Positions 32,495 to 42,228 of a stretch of DNA of 64,000 nt are shown in pieces (within the stretch, counting starts at the first letter, position 1; each line of letters starts with the position of its first letter). The DNA is taken from assembly GCF_016406085.1 (NCBI RefSeq), contig NZ_JAEHFJ010000005.1, positions 124,001 through 188,000 on the forward strand, given 5' to 3'. A program made the position numbers and the translations under genes. The notes below the pieces were generated by a model. The model was not told the origin of the DNA and did not search any database. It saw only the letters and a program-made list of their open reading frames with translations. Origin of the DNA: Aureibaculum flavum (GTDB taxonomy: Bacteria > Bacteroidota > Bacteroidia > Flavobacteriales > Flavobacteriaceae).

Positions 32495-34123
32495 TTACTC
32501 ACCTAAAAAAGGATATTTATAATCTGTAGGCGTTACAAAAGTCTCTTTAATGGTACGGTTACTAACCCAACGCAATAAATTCCAAATTGAACCAGCTTTG
32601 TCATTTGTCCCTGAAGCTCTCGCTCCACCAAAAGGTTGTTGACCTACGACAGCTCCTGTTGGTTTATCATTGATATAGAAATTACCTGCAGCATTTTCTA
32701 GTGCATTTGTAGCGTAATCAATAACATATCTATCTGCACTGAAAATAGCTCCAGTTAATGCATATTCAGAAGTTTCATCAACTAATTTTAATGAATTCTT
32801 CCAGTCTTTATCATCATAAACATAAATGGTGATTACCGGGCCAAATAATTCTGTACACATGGTAGTGTACTTTGCATCTTTGGCTAAAATAACTGTAGGT
32901 TCAATAAAATAACCTTTTGATTTATCATGATTACCACCGGCTACAATTTCTGCATCTTTATCTTGTTTTGCTTGATCAATAAAGCTTGAGATTTTATCGA
33001 AAGAAGCTTCATGAATTACTGCATTTACAAAATTTGAAGTATCGTCTGGGCTACCTACTTTAATTGATTTTAAATCGGCAACGACATATTTTTTAACATC
33101 AGCCCATAAGCTTTCCGGAATGTATGCTCTAGAGGCTGCTGAACATTTTTGTCCTTGGTATTCAAATGCTCCTCTTGTAATTGCTGTTGCAACCTGTTTT
33201 GCGTTAGCAGAAGGGTGACTCCAAATAAAATCTTTTCCTCCTGTTTCACCAACAATTCTCGGATAGGTTTTATAGTTACCAATGTTTTCACCAATTTGCT
33301 TCCATAACATTTTAAATACATGCGTTGAACCTGTAAAGTGAATGCCAGAAAATTCGCGATGGCTTAAAATAGTATCACTAATCATAACAGGATCTCCGTA
33401 AACTACATTTATTACGCCATCAGGTAAACCTGCTTCTTTAAACAATTCTACAATTACTTGAGCAGAATATATTTGATGATCAGAAGGTTTCCATACACAA
33501 ACATTACCCATCATTACTGGTGCTGCACATAAGTTTGCTGCAATAGAAGTAAAGTTGAAAGGAGTGATAGCATAAGTAAATCCTTCTAGAGGTCTATATT
33601 CCATTCTGTTCCAAATACCAGGACTTGAAATAGGCTGATTTGCATAAATTTCTGTCATAAATTCAACATTGAACTTAAAGAAATCTATCATTTCACAAGC
33701 GGCATCGATTTCAGCTTGCATTACGTTTTTAGATTGACATATCATTGTAGCCGCATTCATTCTGTCTCTATACGGTCCAGCAAGTAGTTCAGCTGCTTTT
33801 AAAAAGATAGCAGCACGGTGTTCCCAAGGTGTCTTAGACCATGCGTCACGAGCTTCAAGTGCATTGGCAATTGCTTGTTCAACATGTGTTTTTTCCGCTT
33901 TATGATACTGCCCAACAGTATGTTGGTGGTCATGTGGTGGGTGAATAGATACAGTATTACCCGTTCTAATTTCTTTTCCTCCAATGTAAAAAGGGATATC
34001 CGCTTTTTCATTGTACATTTTTTTATAAGTATCTAATAAACTCTTTTTTTCAGGGCTATTAGGTGCATAAGTTTTTACAGGTTCGTTTACTGCTTTGGGT
34101 ACATTATAAAATCCGCTTGCCAT
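32495..34123 (-). CDS. pruA: L-glutamate gamma-semialdehyde dehydrogenase
   Basis: The 542-residue enzyme catalyses the second step of proline degradation, oxidising glutamate semialdehyde (P5C) to glutamate with NAD. Diagnostic parts are MASGFYNVPKAVNEP at the start, the catalytic Glu in VGETGGKDFIW and the catalytic Cys in GQKCSAASRAYIP, typical of the eukaryote-like PruA (ALDH4) seen in Bacteroidota. The longest frame begins 47 codons upstream at 34264, but the -7 element TAACTTTG at 34162-34169 lies inside that extension. The ATG at 34123 gives the usual family length. No proline dehydrogenase gene is next to it in this window. Confidence 0.93.
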   Translation of the reverse strand: MASGFYNVPKAVNEPVKTYAPNSPEKKSLLDTYKKMYNEKADIPFYIGGKEIRTGNTVSIHPPHDHQHTVGQYHKAEKTHVEQAIANALEARDAWSKTPWEHRAAIFLKAAELLAGPYRDRMNAATMICQSKNVMQAEIDAACEMIDFFKFNVEFMTEIYANQPISSPGIWNRMEYRPLEGFTYAITPFNFTSIAANLCAAPVMMGNVCVWKPSDHQIYSAQVIVELFKEAGLPDGVINVVYGDPVMISDTILSHREFSGIHFTGSTHVFKMLWKQIGENIGNYKTYPRIVGETGGKDFIWSHPSANAKQVATAITRGAFEYQGQKCSAASRAYIPESLWADVKKYVVADLKSIKVGSPDDTSNFVNAVIHEASFDKISSFIDQAKQDKDAEIVAGGNHDKSKGYFIEPTVILAKDAKYTTMCTELFGPVITIYVYDDKDWKNSLKLVDETSEYALTGAIFSADRYVIDYATNALENAAGNFYINDKPTGAVVGQQPFGGARASGTNDKAGSIWNLLRWVSNRTIKETFVTPTDYKYPFLGE

Positions 34124-34161
34124 ATGTAATGTGTTTTTATAAAATTCAACTAATTTTGTCG

Positions 34162-34169
34162 CAAAGTTA
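34162..34169 (-). promoter_or_regulatory. -7 element TAACTTTG of pruA
   Basis: Perfect TAnnTTTG match followed by CGAC on the minus strand, with TTG 16 bases upstream. It fixes the pruA start downstream at 34123. Confidence 0.65.
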
Positions 34170-34323
34170 CAAATAGTAAATAACAAAAACGAAGCACTAA
34201 TTGTAAATTCTAGAACCCTATTTACAGGGGTGTGTTTTTTACGGTTTAGCGTGTTTTGCACCATTTAATTTTGTGTCATTTTTGTACTAAGATTTTAAAA
34301 CTATAAACTCATAACAAAGAAGT

Positions 34324-35031
34324 ATGTGTACGGTTACCTTTCTTCCTTTAAATAAGACGGATTTTATCTTGACCTCGAGTAGGGATATTCCGTTTTCTCG
34401 TCAAAAGGCATTACCGCCGAAAGCGTATGAAGAAGATGGTGTAAAACTTAGCTATCCAAAAGATGGAAAGGCAGGTGGTTCATGGATAGGTACAAGCTCT
34501 AAAAATAGGTTAATCTGTTTGTTAAATGGTGGGTTTGTCGATCATATTTCTTTAATAAATTATAAAATGAGTAGGGGGTTAATTGTAAAAGAGCTCCTTA
34601 AGGTTGAAAATATCCAAAATGGGTTAGAAGCATTAAATCTAATAGGAGTAGAGCAATTTACTTTAGTTATTGTTGATTGGAATAAAACGTTAGAGTTGAT
34701 TGAGTTTGTTTGGGATGGAGAAAATAAATATATAAAAAACATGGAGTTAGAGCCGCAAATTTGGTCTTCTTCAACATTATATGACGATAGGGTAAAACAA
34801 TTACGACGGAATTGGTTTGAGCAATGGCAACAGGTAAATAAAATAAATCAAGAAAATATATTAAAGTTTCATCATAATGCAGGTATTGGAGACCCCACTA
34901 TTGATGTAATGATGGATAGAAAATTAGGAGGTACGGTAAGTATTACTTCCGTTTATAAAGAAAAAAAATGTTTAGGTATGGTTTATGAAGATGTAAAAGA
35001 ACACGAGAAATCTAAATTAATAATTGAATAG
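34324..35031 (+). CDS. NRDE/TANGO2 family protein
   Basis: The 235-residue protein begins with the invariant MCTVTF and continues with FILTSSRDIPFSR, the family's NRDE motif in an SSRD variant, and GGSWIGTSSKNRL. These are typical of the TANGO2/NRDE family (PF05742). The N-terminal Cys and the processed look are reminiscent of Ntn hydrolases. Eukaryotic TANGO2 has been linked to heme or lipid handling; the bacterial role is undefined. It is divergent from pruA. Confidence 0.88.
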   Translation: MCTVTFLPLNKTDFILTSSRDIPFSRQKALPPKAYEEDGVKLSYPKDGKAGGSWIGTSSKNRLICLLNGGFVDHISLINYKMSRGLIVKELLKVENIQNGLEALNLIGVEQFTLVIVDWNKTLELIEFVWDGENKYIKNMELEPQIWSSSTLYDDRVKQLRRNWFEQWQQVNKINQENILKFHHNAGIGDPTIDVMMDRKLGGTVSITSVYKEKKCLGMVYEDVKEHEKSKLIIE

Positions 35032-35076
35032 TGTAATTCAAATAAAAAAAGTACGTTATACATCGTACATAATATT

Positions 35077-35748
35077 ATGATAAAAAAAATTAATTACATT
35101 TTTGTTTTTGCTTTGCTGTTCATTTGTACAAGCTGCTTCGAAATTATTGAAGAAGTTAGTTTAAATGAAGATGGCTCAGGTAAAGTTACGTTAACACTAA
35201 ACCTAAGCAGAAGTAAAACCAAGATAAATTCGATAATGTTATTGGATAGCGTTAATAATTACGAAGTTCCTTCAGAGCAAGAAATCAGACAGCATTTTGC
35301 TGATATGGTAAAAACAGTAAAAAATACTGGAGGTATAACTAATGTAACCAATTCTATAAATCTAGAAGATTATATTTTTACGCTTTCATGTGATTTTAAT
35401 GATGTTGATGCTCTAAATATGGTCGTTTCAAATTTCAGCTCTAAAGAAGAAGCAAAAAGGATTAAGAATCATAAGCATTTTAGTTATGATAAAAATAATC
35501 AGCTTTTTACGAGGAGCTATCATTACGATTTAGCTAAAGAAATTAAAAAAACAAAAATGGAAGATAGGGAAGTTTTTAAAACAGCATCCATTACAACCAT
35601 ATATCGTTTTCCTAAGGGAATAGCTTCTAGCAGTAATAACGCAGCAAAAATTTCAAAGAGTAAAAAAGCAATCATGTTAAAAATATCTGCACAAGATATT
35701 ATCAATCAGAATAAATCAATTAAAAATCAAATCAAATTACAGAAATAA
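35077..35748 (+). CDS. Lipoprotein, first gene of a three-gene envelope operon
   Basis: The 223-residue protein has a lipoprotein signal peptide ending LLFICTSCFE, so the mature protein starts at Cys 20. The body begins IIEEVSLNEDGSGKVTLTLNLS, a strand-rich domain that looks like a repeat of short beta strands, and a C-terminal IVGR-like motif is absent. I do not recognise a named family. It lies 19 bases before the DUF4836-like gene and is probably cotranscribed with the two following genes, whose products are likely also in the envelope. Function unknown. Confidence 0.75.
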   Translation: MIKKINYIFVFALLFICTSCFEIIEEVSLNEDGSGKVTLTLNLSRSKTKINSIMLLDSVNNYEVPSEQEIRQHFADMVKTVKNTGGITNVTNSINLEDYIFTLSCDFNDVDALNMVVSNFSSKEEAKRIKNHKHFSYDKNNQLFTRSYHYDLAKEIKKTKMEDREVFKTASITTIYRFPKGIASSSNNAAKISKSKKAIMLKISAQDIINQNKSIKNQIKLQK

Positions 35749-35767
35749 AAATCACTAAAATTAGTAT

Positions 35768-37456
35768 ATGAAAAAGATAATGCTAACCCTAGCCCTAGCT
35801 GCAACAACGTTTAGTTTTGCACAACAATTAGAAAGTAAGATACCTGCAAATGCACAAGCTGTAATTTCAGTTAATGGTAATAATATTTTTGACTTAATTT
35901 CCTTAACAGATTTTGATACCAATGCATTAGGTAAAGAAATGATTAAGGAATTTAAACGAGAAAATGAAGACTTCAATGGTTTAGCCGACTTTGGCGTTGA
36001 TTTAGAATCTAAAGCATTTTATTTTTACCAACCTTCAGATAGTATTTCTTATCATAGTTTTATTCTAAAAATTAAAGATAGAAAAAAATTTGAGGCAATT
36101 TTCAATGCTTCAAGTAAAGAAGAAATTGTTAAAAAAGGAAACATAAGTACGTTTGCCGATCATAATACGGCTATTATGTGGAATGATAACATGCTATTGT
36201 TTATAGGCGGAGATAAGTCTTATAGTTATTTTGACGAACATAAAGAAAGACTTATGAATGAGTTTGGAGGTGAGGATCAAGATTTTTACGATGTTAAAAA
36301 AGTAGTCGTAGCTCAATGGATTTCAAATTATTCTAGTACAATATTCAATTACAATGGAGCTTCAATACTTTCTAATAAAAGCTATGTAAAAACGATTGAT
36401 AAAAATGCCGAAGCATCAGCATGGGTTAATAGTTATGGTGAATTAATGAGTGGTGTTATGGGAGGATTTAGTTATTATATGGGTGGTTTAAAACCCAACT
36501 ATAATAATTTAGGGTTCGGAACCATGAGTGCTCATTTGTATTTTGAAAAAAATGAAGCAAAAATAACCACTAACATGGAGGTTAATGATACTTGGAAAAA
36601 GGCATTTAAGAATATCTATAAATCAAAAATTGACCAATCATTTTTTAAGTACTTTAATGAAAATGAAATTATTGGTTATACCAGTGTTGCAATGAACACT
36701 GAAGCTGTTTTAGATGAATATCCTAATTTAATTAGTCAAATTTATGGAGGTATGTTACCAGACTTTAGAGAAGAAATGGAAGTTGGTACAGAATTGTTTT
36801 CAGTGCTTATAGACGAAGAGGCCGTTGGCGATTTAATTACTGGTAATATGCTATTTGTTTTAAATGATTTGGGAGAAAAGGAAGTTACTTATACTACTTA
36901 TGAATATGATGATGACTATAAAGAAACCGAAGTAACAAAAACGAAAACGGAAATGAGTCCTGAATTTACATTTATGGTAGGTTCTGAAAATGAAAAATTA
37001 CTTTATAAGTTAATTAAGTTAGGGGTTAAGCACAAAGCATTAGAGCAAAACGCGAATTATTATAAACTGAATTTGCCGAATAAAACACCATTTGACCTGT
37101 ATGCAGTAATTAAAGATGGAATTGTATTTATTACTTCTTCAGAAAAACAATTGGCAAATATAATTAGCCCTAATCCTGTTTCATTTACAGGAGAACATAA
37201 AAAGTTGATTCGTAAAAATGCAGCGGTTATGTATTTGGATGTTAAAAAATTATTAGCAAAAATTCCAAGTGAAGATTTAAGTCGCGATGAAAAGAAGATG
37301 TTCTCATTTGCTAATGACAACATAAACAATGTTCATTATAAAACAGGTAAAATGAAAGGTAATAGTATGGTTTCCGAATTTGTAGTTGATACAGCAGATA
37401 ATCGTGAAAACTCACTAAAAGTATTGTTAGATTTTATGGATTTTATGATGAAGTAA
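35768..37456 (+). CDS. Secreted DUF4836-like protein
   Basis: The 562-residue protein has a cleavable signal peptide (MKKIMLTLALAATTFSFAQQ). The mature part opens ESKIPANAQAVISVNGNNIFDLIS and repeats pairs of long strand-rich segments, resembling DUF4836-type proteins of Bacteroidota. A distinctive acidic segment, TYEYDDDYKETEVTKTKTEM, sits at about residue 375. The downstream gene encodes a shorter relative with the same PANA opening and an equivalent YEYDDDFNKVE segment. It probably acts in the periplasm or on the outer membrane; function unknown. Confidence 0.65.
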   Translation: MKKIMLTLALAATTFSFAQQLESKIPANAQAVISVNGNNIFDLISLTDFDTNALGKEMIKEFKRENEDFNGLADFGVDLESKAFYFYQPSDSISYHSFILKIKDRKKFEAIFNASSKEEIVKKGNISTFADHNTAIMWNDNMLLFIGGDKSYSYFDEHKERLMNEFGGEDQDFYDVKKVVVAQWISNYSSTIFNYNGASILSNKSYVKTIDKNAEASAWVNSYGELMSGVMGGFSYYMGGLKPNYNNLGFGTMSAHLYFEKNEAKITTNMEVNDTWKKAFKNIYKSKIDQSFFKYFNENEIIGYTSVAMNTEAVLDEYPNLISQIYGGMLPDFREEMEVGTELFSVLIDEEAVGDLITGNMLFVLNDLGEKEVTYTTYEYDDDYKETEVTKTKTEMSPEFTFMVGSENEKLLYKLIKLGVKHKALEQNANYYKLNLPNKTPFDLYAVIKDGIVFITSSEKQLANIISPNPVSFTGEHKKLIRKNAAVMYLDVKKLLAKIPSEDLSRDEKKMFSFANDNINNVHYKTGKMKGNSMVSEFVVDTADNRENSLKVLLDFMDFMMK

Positions 37457-37465
37457 TAGCTTAAT

Positions 37466-38815
37466 ATGCGTAAGAAGGGACTCTATTTTTTTATTGTATT
37501 TGTAATTGTATTGGTTGTGCTTTATGTATGGCGATATAAGCGAGCACAAGTATTTGAAAATAGAGTCCCGGCTAACGCAACAAAAGTGATTAATGTCAAT
37601 CTCAGGCAGATAGAAAATCATTTATTATTTGATTTTTTAACCAACCCCATTACCTATTTAAAGTCTCGAAAAAAGAAAGATTCAATAAAGAAACCACGAA
37701 CGGCTCTAACCAAAGGTGTTAGTGTTCCTAAAAATATTTTATTTTATACCAATCCGACTGATTTAAGTAATAATTGGTTTAGCAGTATTGTTGCCATTAA
37801 TGATACAGAAGAATTATTCAAATTTTTGCTTAAGGAAGGTTTTAAGAAAATTGAAAATAATGGCATTGTTTATTTTAGCAAGGCTAATTTTGTTTTATCC
37901 GTAAAAGGAGAGCAGTTCATTATTGCCTTAAAAACCAGTCCCAAAGTAGATGTAAGCACTACTATACTCACCTTGTTTAGTGAAGACGATTATTTATCAG
38001 AAGATGCGATAATTTTAAAACCGATAGTAAATAATACCAATGATATAAGTTTCTCTTTGGGTGATGATGAGCTAAACGCTAATTTTAAAGATGGATTTTT
38101 TGAGTTAGAAGGTTCTCTAAAGTCTGATTTGTTTCTAGTAAATGAGAATCCTGCATCTGATGAGGATGGAGTTATTTCAATGTCAGGTGAGTTAAACAGG
38201 AATAATGCTGTGTTCAAGCAATTTTTAACGGATAAAAAAGATAAATTTAATGCGTTTACCCATTTGTCTTTAGATTCTATTGTTAATAAATGGAATGGGA
38301 AATTTCATATGAATATTACTTCTATTGAGCAGAAAACAGATACTATAGTTTCTTATGAATATGATGATGATTTTAATAAAGTAGAAATTAAATCTACTCA
38401 AGATAAAAGGATTCCATCTTTATATGCAAACTTAGGACAGCAAAGTGTTTCCAGTCTAACGGATTACTTTTACGGTAAAAATGCCATTCAAATTATTGAG
38501 AACGACACCGTGTTTACTACCATTCCAGTTTTTAAAGTTTTGACAACTAACGTTGAAGATAAGTTTGAAATACGTGTGAATAAAAACAAGAAAAGTGAAA
38601 ATACTTCAGCTACATCCTCAAAGTTTAATTTTTATTTTAATACTGAGAAGTATATGGAAACTCCTCTTGACATTCCATTAACTAAAGATCAACAAAAGTT
38701 TTTGCAATTAGTTAAATCTACAAAGTTAGAATGGACTGCGAATGATCAATTCTTGCTAAAAATTAATTTAAAAGATGTTAATCGTAATTTTTTAGGCAAA
38801 CTGTTAAAACAGTAA
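37466..38815 (+). CDS. Membrane-anchored paralogue of the DUF4836-like protein
   Basis: The 449-residue protein has an N-terminal TM anchor (LYFFIVFVIVLVVLYVWRY) instead of a cleaved signal. The following FENRVPANATKVINVNLRQIENH is clearly related to the opening of the preceding gene product, and the acidic VSYEYDDDFNKVEIKS is shared. The two therefore derive from one ancestor and differ in anchoring. It begins nine bases after the preceding gene and its stop lies three bases before that of the convergent DUF3667 gene. Function unknown. Confidence 0.65.
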   Translation: MRKKGLYFFIVFVIVLVVLYVWRYKRAQVFENRVPANATKVINVNLRQIENHLLFDFLTNPITYLKSRKKKDSIKKPRTALTKGVSVPKNILFYTNPTDLSNNWFSSIVAINDTEELFKFLLKEGFKKIENNGIVYFSKANFVLSVKGEQFIIALKTSPKVDVSTTILTLFSEDDYLSEDAIILKPIVNNTNDISFSLGDDELNANFKDGFFELEGSLKSDLFLVNENPASDEDGVISMSGELNRNNAVFKQFLTDKKDKFNAFTHLSLDSIVNKWNGKFHMNITSIEQKTDTIVSYEYDDDFNKVEIKSTQDKRIPSLYANLGQQSVSSLTDYFYGKNAIQIIENDTVFTTIPVFKVLTTNVEDKFEIRVNKNKKSENTSATSSKFNFYFNTEKYMETPLDIPLTKDQQKFLQLVKSTKLEWTANDQFLLKINLKDVNRNFLGKLLKQ

Positions 38816-38818
38816 TAT

Positions 38819-40165
38819 TTATAAAATAAAAGCGATAAATGAAACTGCAATTAATCCCAGGGAGGCTAATAAATAATAAAAAAAGTTCAATAGAATAAAT
38901 TTCACAAAGGTTTTAGTTTTGTATTGTCCATAAAAATTGTGTAAAGCCTTAAATAAGTAAAATAGGAATAAAGGCACAAATAGGTATATTTTAGTATTTG
39001 TGTTTACTATTCGATCAATTATTATAAAGACCAAAAGCAACAAGAAAAATACAGTCTGCACATTAAACACAAATATTAAATGCTCTGTATAGTTCCATTT
39101 ATGCCTGATGTAAAGTAATGAAAGCACTAGCGTGAATATAGGTAGTAAGAAGAATAATGCAATCGATATTTTTGAAATGATACTATTTACATAAGATTGT
39201 CTGAAAGTGGGGTCATCTTGAAGTTTATTATAGTTTTGAGCTAACTTATAGTAAAATGCATTAAAACGTGTTTTTGCTACACCCAATTCTTCCATGGCAC
39301 TTAAAGCCGTTCCATTAGGGTGAGCGTTATCGTACTTTGAAAATTTATTAAGTTTTTTAAAAAAATCAATTTTGTTAATGTCGGCTTCTGTTTGTGATTT
39401 ATATTCCTCAGGAATAGAGTAATCTATTTCATTTTCTTTAAAAATTTGTTCTACATGCTTATAAGTGTCTTTGTCTAGGGTTGACATGGATTGAAATACA
39501 TTCCAATTGTTATTTTCTACAGCTTTATTTATTTGTTCAGAAATATAGTTGTTATTAGAATTAAAGAAGTCTTTATAAATAGAATCCTTTACAATTTTAA
39601 GGTTTGAATCTGTTTTAAGTTGTTGAAGGAGGTTGGTTGATGTAAAAATTGAATCTATGCGTAATAAGAGGTTTTTCGTTAAATCATTGGACGAATTTTC
39701 ATTAGATTTAAAGATGGGTAAATCTTTTATAATACTATCCGCAGGCGTTGTGTTAGTATGAGTAGAATCTTTAACGGAAATAATATTATTACTATTCTCT
39801 GATGAAAATTCATTGAGAGTGTATTTATCAACTACTGAAAACAAGCTTTGTAACAAAAAGAAAACAATAGTAACATTTAGATATAACCGGAATGGGTTTG
39901 CATATTGCATGCGTTTGCCTTCAATGTAACTTTTGGATACTTTACCGGGTTTAAATACTAAAGGGATAAAGGTTCTAAAAAAACGAGAGTCAAATGAGAA
40001 AAAACCTGAAAAAAATTCAGAAAAAAACTGTTTCACACTTAAAGGTTGTAAATCATTTACTTGTCCACAATTTGAGCAGAAATTATCGCTGTCAGATAAG
40101 GGTTGCTTACAATTTAAGCATTCTATTCCGCGTATGTTTTTAGAAAATCGGGTAGTTGATTTCAT
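38819..40165 (-). CDS. DUF3667 membrane protein with N-terminal zinc ribbon
   Basis: The 448-residue protein starts with a zinc ribbon, CLNCKQPLSDSDNFCSNCGQ, followed by the DUF3667 core (LSVKQFFSEFFSGFFSFDSRFFRTFIPLVFKPGKV, then SYIEGKRMQYANPFRLYL). There is a TM helix near residue 95, a large soluble region of about 180 residues between helices and a cluster of about four TM segments at the C-terminus. The long soluble insert is longer than in many members. Function unknown. It is convergent with the envelope operon. Confidence 0.85.
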   Translation of the reverse strand: MKSTTRFSKNIRGIECLNCKQPLSDSDNFCSNCGQVNDLQPLSVKQFFSEFFSGFFSFDSRFFRTFIPLVFKPGKVSKSYIEGKRMQYANPFRLYLNVTIVFFLLQSLFSVVDKYTLNEFSSENSNNIISVKDSTHTNTTPADSIIKDLPIFKSNENSSNDLTKNLLLRIDSIFTSTNLLQQLKTDSNLKIVKDSIYKDFFNSNNNYISEQINKAVENNNWNVFQSMSTLDKDTYKHVEQIFKENEIDYSIPEEYKSQTEADINKIDFFKKLNKFSKYDNAHPNGTALSAMEELGVAKTRFNAFYYKLAQNYNKLQDDPTFRQSYVNSIISKISIALFFLLPIFTLVLSLLYIRHKWNYTEHLIFVFNVQTVFFLLLLVFIIIDRIVNTNTKIYLFVPLFLFYLFKALHNFYGQYKTKTFVKFILLNFFYYLLASLGLIAVSFIAFIL

Positions 40166-40272
40166 GAATAGTTTAGAATACTTTTTTTAATTAGGGCTAA
40201 ACTACAAAAAAAAGTGCAACCGTTTTACTTACCTTTCTGTATAGACCTATTTGAAGTAAAATAAAAGAGTGT

Positions 40273-40659
40273 TTAATTCAATACCGCGGGAACTGTTAAT
40301 TGGAAAGAAGGGATGTTAACTTTAAATCTATTCGTGTTTGTAAAGTTTATCATATTAAAGAAACCTTTCATGGCACCAGTAGGTGAAGTTAGATTACAAT
40401 ACGAACTATAGGTATATGATTTTTTCGGTGCTAAAACTGGTTTTTTGCCAATTACACCTTCTCCTTCAACAATTTCTAAACTTTTTAATGAATCAAAAAT
40501 TTTCCAATGTCTGCTCATTAGTTGTACAGAAGCATTACTTTGATTTTCTATGGTAATTTCGTAGCTAAAAGTGAAAAGCAACCTGCGGTTTTGATTGCTC
40601 ATGCCTTCAAACTTTGTCTTTACAGATATTTTAATTCCATTTGTTACTTGTTGTACCAT
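40273..40659 (-). CDS. apaG: ApaG family protein
   Basis: The 128-residue protein is a single ApaG/DUF525 domain of fibronectin-III-like fold. Diagnostic parts are FTFSYEITIENQSNASVQLMSRHWKI and GEGVIGKKPVLAPKKSYTYSS, with TGAMKGFF near the C-terminus. ApaG is associated with cobalt and magnesium tolerance in enterobacteria and may bind phosphate groups; the exact reaction is not established. It has its own promoter. Confidence 0.93.
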   Translation of the reverse strand: MVQQVTNGIKISVKTKFEGMSNQNRRLLFTFSYEITIENQSNASVQLMSRHWKIFDSLKSLEIVEGEGVIGKKPVLAPKKSYTYSSYCNLTSPTGAMKGFFNMINFTNTNRFKVNIPSFQLTVPAVLN

Positions 40660-40683
40660 AGCTATATAGTGGTAGAATTATAA

Positions 40684-40691
40684 CAAAGATA
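40684..40691 (-). promoter_or_regulatory. -7 element TATCTTTG of apaG
   Basis: Perfect TAnnTTTG match followed by TTATAA on the minus strand, 24 bases before the start codon. Confidence 0.55.
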
Positions 40692-40748
40692 TAACTATTT
40701 TTGTTGATAAATCTTGGTTAAGTATAAAGTAGATGCAGAAAAAGAGGT

Positions 40749-42008
40749 TTAGTTGCGTAAATTTTCAGAATTTGCCTTTCCATAGCCAATTACTTGTTCA
40801 TATCTGCTACCAATTGGCTTGTAATAAACAAGTACTGAATAGTCGTTTTCTGTTTGATAAAAAGAACCTTCTACAGCATCATTGCTAATTATACCTTTAT
40901 TATTGGCGGTAACATAAGTATAATTGTAGAATCCTTGTTTTAATAACATTGTACAGTCATATAGCTGTAAACGTTCGTTGTAGTTCATCTTGTTCTCTTC
41001 TGTAAGTTGCCAGTCATTAAAATCGCCATAAACATATATATCATCGTCACCAATATCGGTATAAGCCTGCAATGTAAAGTGTACGTAAGAATAGTCAGCT
41101 TCCGTAGCACTTACATCACTGTCAATTGTTCTAACCACAAAATTACCATTAACATCAGGGTAAAAAGTGTATGGTCTGTTTTTTCTCATTTCGTCAGTGT
41201 ACAAGTAGGTGTGAAACAATCCATCAAGTCTACTTTTGGCAATATTATTGGTGGCGTTTCGAATTTCTTTAGTGTCAAAAAACAGGTATTCATTACCTGC
41301 CCAGAAAGATACTTTGTCAGAATATTTATACAATAACTGTGTACCTCGATAAAATTGTGGTTTTATATTTTTAATTGCAGTATTCCAATCATTGTTTTGA
41401 TATACAACCACTTTAATTTCTTGACTAGGATTATTAATGAGTAAGTCCGGATGGTTAATGCTAAATTCAACATTTTGTTTTGTATTTATTGTTGAAATAT
41501 CTCTGCTTTTATGAACACTAACTCCTACATCAACTAAAGTTTGGTACACAATAAATGGTCTTGTAAATAATATCTCTTTGTCTGAATCTAAAATACTTAT
41601 TAAATAATTGCCAGTTTTCTTTATTTGGGTTTTATCGTTGGGTAATATTAGTTTATAATAAGTGTAGGGCTGTAAGGTGTTAAATGAGTTTTCAAATTCT
41701 CTTATCCAATCATTATCATAACCACTTATGTATTCTGTAGCTATCATTTTCGAGATCTTCCAGTCGTAATCATAATGCTCTATTTTATAAGTATATTCCG
41801 CTTGGCTATCGCTTAAATCATCAAACTCTAAAAGCAATGGATCGCCTAATTTAAGAATGGGTGTATAATTGTTTGTTTGTAGTGAGCGTAAAACAATAGT
41901 TTTTATATATTCTGGAGGGTCAACAATAACATCAGATTGGGCATTGCTGATGCCAATTGTAATGGTAAGCAATAGCGTGAATATATAACAAAAATTAGGG
42001 TATTGCAT
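40749..42008 (-). CDS. DUF5103 protein, type IX secretion system plug-like
   Basis: The 419-residue protein has a signal peptide (MQYPNFCYIFTLLLTITIGISNAQ) and the DUF5103 layout. An N-terminal domain with VDPPEYIKTIVLRSLQTNNYTPILKL and IEHYDYDWKIS is followed by an immunoglobulin-like C-terminal domain with VYGDFNDWQLTEENKM. A DUF5103 member was identified as the 'Plug' that closes the SprA translocon in the flavobacterial type IX secretion system, so a T9SS role is likely. The frame is open 13 codons upstream through a TTG, but a TAATTTTG element overlaps that position, so the ATG is preferred. Confidence 0.82.
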   Translation of the reverse strand: MQYPNFCYIFTLLLTITIGISNAQSDVIVDPPEYIKTIVLRSLQTNNYTPILKLGDPLLLEFDDLSDSQAEYTYKIEHYDYDWKISKMIATEYISGYDNDWIREFENSFNTLQPYTYYKLILPNDKTQIKKTGNYLISILDSDKEILFTRPFIVYQTLVDVGVSVHKSRDISTINTKQNVEFSINHPDLLINNPSQEIKVVVYQNNDWNTAIKNIKPQFYRGTQLLYKYSDKVSFWAGNEYLFFDTKEIRNATNNIAKSRLDGLFHTYLYTDEMRKNRPYTFYPDVNGNFVVRTIDSDVSATEADYSYVHFTLQAYTDIGDDDIYVYGDFNDWQLTEENKMNYNERLQLYDCTMLLKQGFYNYTYVTANNKGIISNDAVEGSFYQTENDYSVLVYYKPIGSRYEQVIGYGKANSENLRN

Positions 42009-42181
42009 CGAATAATTTTGTGTAGTTAAATACAAAAGTGATACCAAAATTAATCAATTAATTTGATTTTAATAATTAGGTTTAGTTTTAGAGGATCAAT
42101 CAGAAGAATAAATTTACTATTTAGAATTATTATAAATAGTAATTTATAATATAAAAACATAGATAACACGTACAAAATAAT

Positions 42182-42189
42182 TAAATTTG
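42182..42189 (+). promoter_or_regulatory. Promoter element TAAATTTG of the nqr operon
   Basis: Perfect TAnnTTTG followed by CACC, 39 bases before the nqrA ATG. It should drive nqrA to nqrF as one transcript. No clear TTG box is visible upstream. Confidence 0.55.
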
Positions 42190-42228
42190 CACCGTTTTTT
42201 ATTGATAATTAACTAGACTAAAATTAAT

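Noticed and set aside
33070-33321. 83-codon frame inside pruA on the same strand
   Set aside because: It is a shifted frame of a conserved coding region with no family match.
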